From assembly GCA_050249455.1 (NCBI GenBank), contig JBFWQM010000200.1, positions 1 to 10,127 of the forward strand: a DNA stretch of 10,127 nucleotides, given 5' to 3'. A program made the position numbers and the translations under genes. The DNA is from JBFWQM01 sp050249455. Its GTDB lineage: Bacteria; Pseudomonadota; Alphaproteobacteria; MPNO01; VGEU01. Below are positions 7,047-10,127 of this stretch, one piece after another (position 1 is the stretch's first letter; each line of letters opens with the position of its first letter). The notes under the pieces were generated by a model. It did no database searches and was not told where the DNA came from. It saw nothing but the letters and a program-made list of their open reading frames with translations.

Positions 7047-8141
7047 TTAATTCCCTGGCGCATTCAGGGACGGCCGGACGCGATCCGCCAGCGCCGCGGC
7101 GACCCGGCGTGCCAGCGCGGCGCTGCCCGCATCGGTGAAGTGCACCGAGTCCGTATAGTGCGCGTCATCGGGCGGGATGGCATCCCCCGTTTCGATGAGG
7201 AGGGCGCCGTGCCGCCCGGCGGCCCGCCGGATGGCGCGGTTGTAGGCTTCGAAGCCGTCCAGCATGGATTCGATCGTCAGATGGGGCATGTAGTACGCCG
7301 ACGTGACGGCCGCGCGGACGCGCTCGTCCGCCGGAAGGCTGCGGCGCAGGCGCGGCGCGAACTCGGCCAGCGCGACCGTCGGGACCGTGCCGCGAACCGC
7401 CTGGACGAGCCCGTCGAGCCGGGCCTCGAACCCGCGCGCCAGCGCTTCGGCGTCGATTGCCGCCTTGCCCTCCGGGCGGACGGCCGCCCGCTGGCGCAGG
7501 GCGACCGTCAGGTTCTTTTCCACCAGGTACCACAGCAGCGACTGCCGGCCGAGCCAACTCGTCCGTTCCGGCCGTTGCGAGATGACGCCGGCCGCCAGCG
7601 CCACGTCGCGGCTGTCGCCGCTGAGGTCGTTGGTCGCCTCGTAGATGACGACGATGTCGGGCTGCAGCGCCCGCACCCGCTTTTCGAAGGTTTCCTGCAG
7701 CAGCCGGACGGTGTAACCGGGGACGCCGGCATTGACGTAGTCGAAGCGAACGTGGGGAAAGGCCTGCTGCAGCGCCTGGGTGACGAGGTGCGGCCACGCG
7801 GCCTGGTCGCCGCCCACCTCCGCGCAGAACGTGGTCGAGCCGCCCAGGAACGCCAGCCGCACGGTGCCCGCCGGCTTGGGGATCGCGATCTCCGGGCCGC
7901 GGAAGCCCAGCCGGTTGATCGTGATCCGGTCGGAGACGAAACCCGGATGCGGGATCGTCAGCGTGGTGGCCGGGTCATAGACGAGCAGCTGTTCCGGGGT
8001 CGCGGCGCCACCGAACCTGTTCTCCTCGCGAATGCGGACGATGGTTTCCGCGGCCGCGAGCAGAAGCGCCGCCGTGAACAGCAGAATCAACGCCACCAAT
8101 ACGAAGTTTCGACGATCATTCCGAGAATATTTGGAACGCAT
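7047..8141 (-). CDS. Membrane-anchored SGNH/GDSL hydrolase (SxtL-like position)
   Basis: This 364-residue protein has one N-terminal membrane anchor (about residues 12-34, after the basic MRSKYSRNDRRN), so the catalytic domain probably faces the periplasm. SGNH blocks are in order: block I FLGGSTTFC (98-106, nucleophile Ser102), block II VNAGVPGYT (136-144), block III YEATNDL (167-173, Asn171) and block V DSVHFTDAG (331-339, Asp331 and His334). Block III has EATND where many family members have GxND. The family contains esterases and O-acyltransferases acting on glycans and lipids; which one this is cannot be told. The ATG at 8141 has only a weak ribosome-binding site. It heads the SxtJ, DUF5989 and carbamoyltransferase run and corresponds to the GDSL-lipase SxtL of saxitoxin clusters. 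It may deacylate, or add an acyl group to, the molecule that is carbamoylated (inference). Confidence 0.9.
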   Translation of the reverse strand: MRSKYSRNDRRNFVLVALILLFTAALLLAAAETIVRIREENRFGGAATPEQLLVYDPATTLTIPHPGFVSDRITINRLGFRGPEIAIPKPAGTVRLAFLGGSTTFCAEVGGDQAAWPHLVTQALQQAFPHVRFDYVNAGVPGYTVRLLQETFEKRVRALQPDIVVIYEATNDLSGDSRDVALAAGVISQRPERTSWLGRQSLLWYLVEKNLTVALRQRAAVRPEGKAAIDAEALARGFEARLDGLVQAVRGTVPTVALAEFAPRLRRSLPADERVRAAVTSAYYMPHLTIESMLDGFEAYNRAIRRAAGRHGALLIETGDAIPPDDAHYTDSVHFTDAGSAALARRVAAALADRVRPSLNAPGN

Positions 8142-8155
8142 GAGATGTCCATGAA

Positions 8156-8167
8156 CCGGATATCCGG
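8156..8167. promoter_or_regulatory. 12-bp perfect palindrome upstream of the SGNH gene
   Basis: CCGGATATCCGG is fully self-complementary and lies 14 nt upstream of the SGNH start codon, downstream of the candidate promoter at 8213-8242. The position suits an operator, but the palindrome is short, no regulator is encoded nearby, and it may be chance. Confidence 0.25.
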
Positions 8168-8212
8168 ACTAGCGGTGTACTAGACAAAAAGAAGAACATA
8201 CGAGATTTTTTC

Positions 8213-8242
8213 ATTATGATCTTGCAGATATCGATCCTTCAG
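8213..8242 (-). promoter_or_regulatory. Candidate sigma-70-type promoter for the carbamoylation module
   Basis: On the minus strand CTGAAG (8237-8242) and CATAAT (8213-8218) are separated by 18 nt. They resemble -35 and -10 boxes, with two mismatches to TTGACA and one to TATAAT. The site lies about 70 nt upstream of the SGNH start in a locally AT-rich stretch, in the only sizeable gap before the four-gene block. Support is by eye only. Confidence 0.3.
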
Positions 8243-8246
8243 CCGG

Positions 8247-8275
8247 AAAAATCCGCGAGCCTTGTCCAGGCGCTC
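8247..8275 (-). terminator. Weak terminator candidate after the GT39-like gene
   Basis: On the minus strand GAGCGCCTGGACAAGGCTC folds into a GCCT/AGGC stem with an outer GA/TC pair and a 2-nt bulge (8257-8275). Five T residues follow about 5 nt later (8247-8251). It lies 43 nt after the stop of the glycosyltransferase gene. The stem is short, so readthrough into the SGNH gene is quite possible. Confidence 0.25.
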
Positions 8276-8318
8276 TCGATCCGGCGCGCGCTTCGAGCCG
8301 GAACTCCTACCCGCGTCA

Positions 8319-9788
8319 TCATCGGCCCCCGGATCCCGCCAGGGCGGCGTTCGTGGCGGCTGCCCGCCGCTCGATCAATCCCATTCCGCCCGCCGCGACA
8401 ACGCTCATGAGCGGCAGGAACGACTGGTGGTAGAACGCCCATCCGATGTAAACGCTATGAATTCCCAAAAGTAGAAGTAGCAATATCACGATCATCTGCC
8501 CCTCTTGGGTCGCGCAAATAGTATGAGAACGAACAATACAAATATAAGAAACGTTTATGGCCAGGAATATGTAATAAAACTGAACCAGTGATCTCGCCAG
8601 GAGCTCTCCGGTCGCTCCCAGGCCTGCCAGATCCGGGAGGCTCGCAGCCTCCGTACCCCAGGTGTGGGCCTGCTTTTTCGGAATCAATGCCAGGAAGCGG
8701 AGCGGATTCTCTGCGATCCAGTCCAGCGCCTCACGTCCCATCCGCTTGTCGAGGTCGATCACCGCCGGGCCTCGCGTGGCCTTCTGCTCGTCGTTCCAAG
8801 GCATCATCAAACCCTCGGAGGCGTCGTTGTTGCCCCACCACAGGACCCAGCCCCCGTTGGCGCTGATCAACAGCACGCGATCGAACTCGACGTAATTCCG
8901 CCATGTCCACGGGGAGATGACGACCATCATGACGACCACGGAAATCGCCGCCTGCCGGAGAATATCGACGGGGCGGCGCTTCGCGATGGCGTGAACCCAG
9001 CAGGCCAGGATGGGGACCGGCAGCACGATCGGCTTCACCAAGGCCGCGACGCCGGCAGCCAGGCCGAAAAGAACCGGCCTGCGATGCACGAGGACGAGCG
9101 TCACGAGCAGCAGGCCGAGGAGAGGCCCATACATGATCACCTGGGCATTGATGAGCATCGCCGGGTTCAGCGCGTACAACAGCGCCGCGAGACGTCCGCC
9201 CCGTGGCGACCAGACGGTTTCCGCCACGCGGTACACCAGCAGTGCCGTGCCGGCATCCACCAGGCAATTGACTGCCGCGAGCACCTCCCATTCCCGCCCG
9301 GCGAGGAAATAGAAAACGGATGCAAACAGCACATAGCCCGGCGGGTAGTGCGGGTCGGGGTGGCCGTCCCTGACGTAACCATGGCCCTGGGCGACGCTCC
9401 ACGCGGCTCGTTCATGGCTTGCCGGATCGCCGGTCGGTTCGATCGGCAGGGCGATGAGGACCAGCAGTCGCAGCGACAGCGCCAATCCGAAAATCAAAAC
9501 GGCGAAGCCGCGCGGCGATCCGAACGACAGCGCGCCCGGCAGGCGCATCCCGGCTCGTGTCCGATAAACAAGAAATGCGAGCGCAGCGGCGGCGGTCACG
9601 ATAGCGTAGCCGCTCGACATTGCCGGCCCGCTCCCGCCGCCCTTGTCATAGGGAAAATACAGAATCGCGATGCCAAGGCAGACGCCGAACATCCTCGCGC
9701 CGGCGGCGAGCGACCAGCGCAACCCCTCGACGACCGATCCCTTCAGATCAAGTGCCAGATGACCGGATTTATTCGGGATTGGCATCAT
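8319..9788 (-). CDS. GT-C fold glycosyltransferase, family 39/ArnT-like, multi-span inner-membrane protein
   Basis: About 489 residues with roughly ten or more hydrophobic segments. GT-C features are an acidic residue in the first external loop (PIEPTGDPASHERAAW, 115-130, Asp121), then HYPPGYVLFASVFYF (147-161), resembling the PPGYPLF motif of PMT_2/GT39 proteins. The signature SPWTWRNYVEFDRVLLISA (292-310) leads into NGGWVLWWGNN (311-321), typical of bacterial GT39-like proteins. Such enzymes move a sugar from a polyprenyl-phosphate donor to a lipid, glycan or protein acceptor on the periplasmic face; donor and acceptor are unknown here. The ATG at 9788 (MMPIPNK) is preferred over a TTG at 9851; neither has a strong ribosome-binding site. 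Codons for residues about 400-443 (8461-8590) are unusually AT-rich, 50 G/C in 130 bases. The gene lies 177 nt upstream of the SGNH gene on the same strand and could share its acceptor. Confidence 0.9.
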   Translation of the reverse strand: MMPIPNKSGHLALDLKGSVVEGLRWSLAAGARMFGVCLGIAILYFPYDKGGGSGPAMSSGYAIVTAAAALAFLVYRTRAGMRLPGALSFGSPRGFAVLIFGLALSLRLLVLIALPIEPTGDPASHERAAWSVAQGHGYVRDGHPDPHYPPGYVLFASVFYFLAGREWEVLAAVNCLVDAGTALLVYRVAETVWSPRGGRLAALLYALNPAMLINAQVIMYGPLLGLLLVTLVLVHRRPVLFGLAAGVAALVKPIVLPVPILACWVHAIAKRRPVDILRQAAISVVVMMVVISPWTWRNYVEFDRVLLISANGGWVLWWGNNDASEGLMMPWNDEQKATRGPAVIDLDKRMGREALDWIAENPLRFLALIPKKQAHTWGTEAASLPDLAGLGATGELLARSLVQFYYIFLAINVSYICIVRSHTICATQEGQMIVILLLLLLGIHSVYIGWAFYHQSFLPLMSVVAAGGMGLIERRAAATNAALAGSGGR

Positions 9789-10127
9789 GACGACACGCCA
9801 AATCTCAAATCTATTCAAATCGATTTCACAAAATCCGGCCGACAGCGCCAAATGCCGGGCAGTTCAAGCGCGCATCAGTCAAAAACGCTACTTATATTCG
9901 ATCCCGCCGGCCTGCTGGTCCAGGCAGGCCGGCCGAGAGCAATGCTGTGGCCCATCCTTGTGAAAGTCAACTCCGGCATCGGCCCGTTTCAGACCAAGCA
10001 AACCTCATCTTTATTGTTATTTTTCCTAAATTAATTCAATGCATTAAATGGTTAATTTCGCAGTCTTCCGATGAGGGCCGGCCGTCCATAAAGCCATGCG
10101 ATCGAATTTCAGCCGTCGTCCCTTTGC
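9789..10127. other. Gene-free, partly AT-rich upstream region of the GT39-like gene
   Basis: No coding sequence can be supported here. The part next to the gene (9789-9900) is moderately AT-rich, and a strong GC hairpin lies at 9907-9932. The stretch 10011-10060 has only 10 G/C in 50 bases, in sharp contrast to the rest of the window, and probably belongs to a promoter region or a junction. I found no promoter that I would defend. Two minus-strand frames are open from the right edge for 27 to 29 codons (stops at 10044-10046 and 10036-10038), and either might be the tail of an upstream gene, but neither sequence is recognisable. Confidence 0.5.
9907..9932. other. GC-rich hairpin in the leader of the GT39-like gene
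   Basis: CCGGCCTGC (9907-9915) and GCAGGCCGG (9924-9932) form a perfect 9-bp stem; the interior CTG/CAG can extend it with one bulged base. On the minus strand the nearest T run (GTTTTTG, about 9882-9887) comes some 20 nt later, too far for a classical terminator. It could end an upstream minus-strand gene inefficiently, or be a 5' leader structure for the glycosyltransferase mRNA. Confidence 0.45.

Noticed and set aside
6705..8183. Plus-strand open frame of 492 codons across the SxtJ and SGNH genes
   Set aside because: It is Arg-rich, lacks recognisable motifs and runs across two real minus-strand genes.
10036..10127. Possible C-terminal end of a minus-strand gene at the right edge
   Set aside because: Two frames are open for 27-29 codons but neither sequence is recognisable, and so short an open stretch is not evidence of coding.
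1..10127. CRISPR array, tRNA, rRNA or insertion sequence
   Set aside because: I saw no spaced direct repeats, no tRNA-like cloverleaf with the T-loop consensus, no rRNA stretch and no transposase motif. The only repeat-type element is the palindrome at 4394-4501.

Overview
The window reads as chromosomal DNA of a GC-rich Gram-negative bacterium, most likely an alphaproteobacterium of the Rhodospirillales type. Three things suggest this: very high GC in the genes left of about position 8140, an rpe–heparinase II/III pair joined by an ATGA overlap, and a palindromic intergenic repeat of the kind common in alphaproteobacteria (it translates as RGLDPRIQ ... WIRGSSPRMT on both strands). The lineage is an inference; no rRNA or other marker gene is present.

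Layout. Positions 1-605 (+) hold the C-terminal part of a nucleotide-sugar dehydrogenase of the TviB/WbpA type, followed by a terminator-like hairpin with a T tract. Everything else runs on the minus strand. Read in the direction of transcription, from right to left: a multi-span GT-C (family 39-like) glycosyltransferase (9788-8319); an SGNH/GDSL hydrolase (8141-7047); an SxtJ-family membrane protein (6994-6551); a 49-residue DUF5989/SxtK-like membrane microprotein (6536-6387); a NodU/TobZ-type O-carbamoyltransferase (6376-4541); a 108-bp palindromic repeat; an MFS transporter (4397-3153); ribulose-phosphate 3-epimerase (3110-2433); and a heparinase II/III family protein (2436-775). The heparinase and the dehydrogenase converge on a 169-bp gap that holds three separate hairpins.

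How the genes fit together. SGNH hydrolase, SxtJ, DUF5989 and carbamoyltransferase form a tight co-directional block that corresponds gene for gene to the sxtL-sxtJ-sxtK-sxtI genes known from cyanobacterial saxitoxin clusters. No saxitoxin core gene is visible here. The neighbours are surface-glycan genes (UDP-sugar dehydrogenase, GT39-like transferase, heparinase-like lyase). The best reading is a general, membrane-associated O-carbamoylation module acting on a glycan or lipid-linked sugar, which toxin clusters also recruited. This module is the most interesting content of the window. The epimerase and heparinase look like an older chromosomal neighbourhood next to which the MFS gene and the carbamoylation module now lie. 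Base composition changes to the right of about 8140: the glycosyltransferase gene and its upstream region carry AT-rich patches, which suggests a different history.
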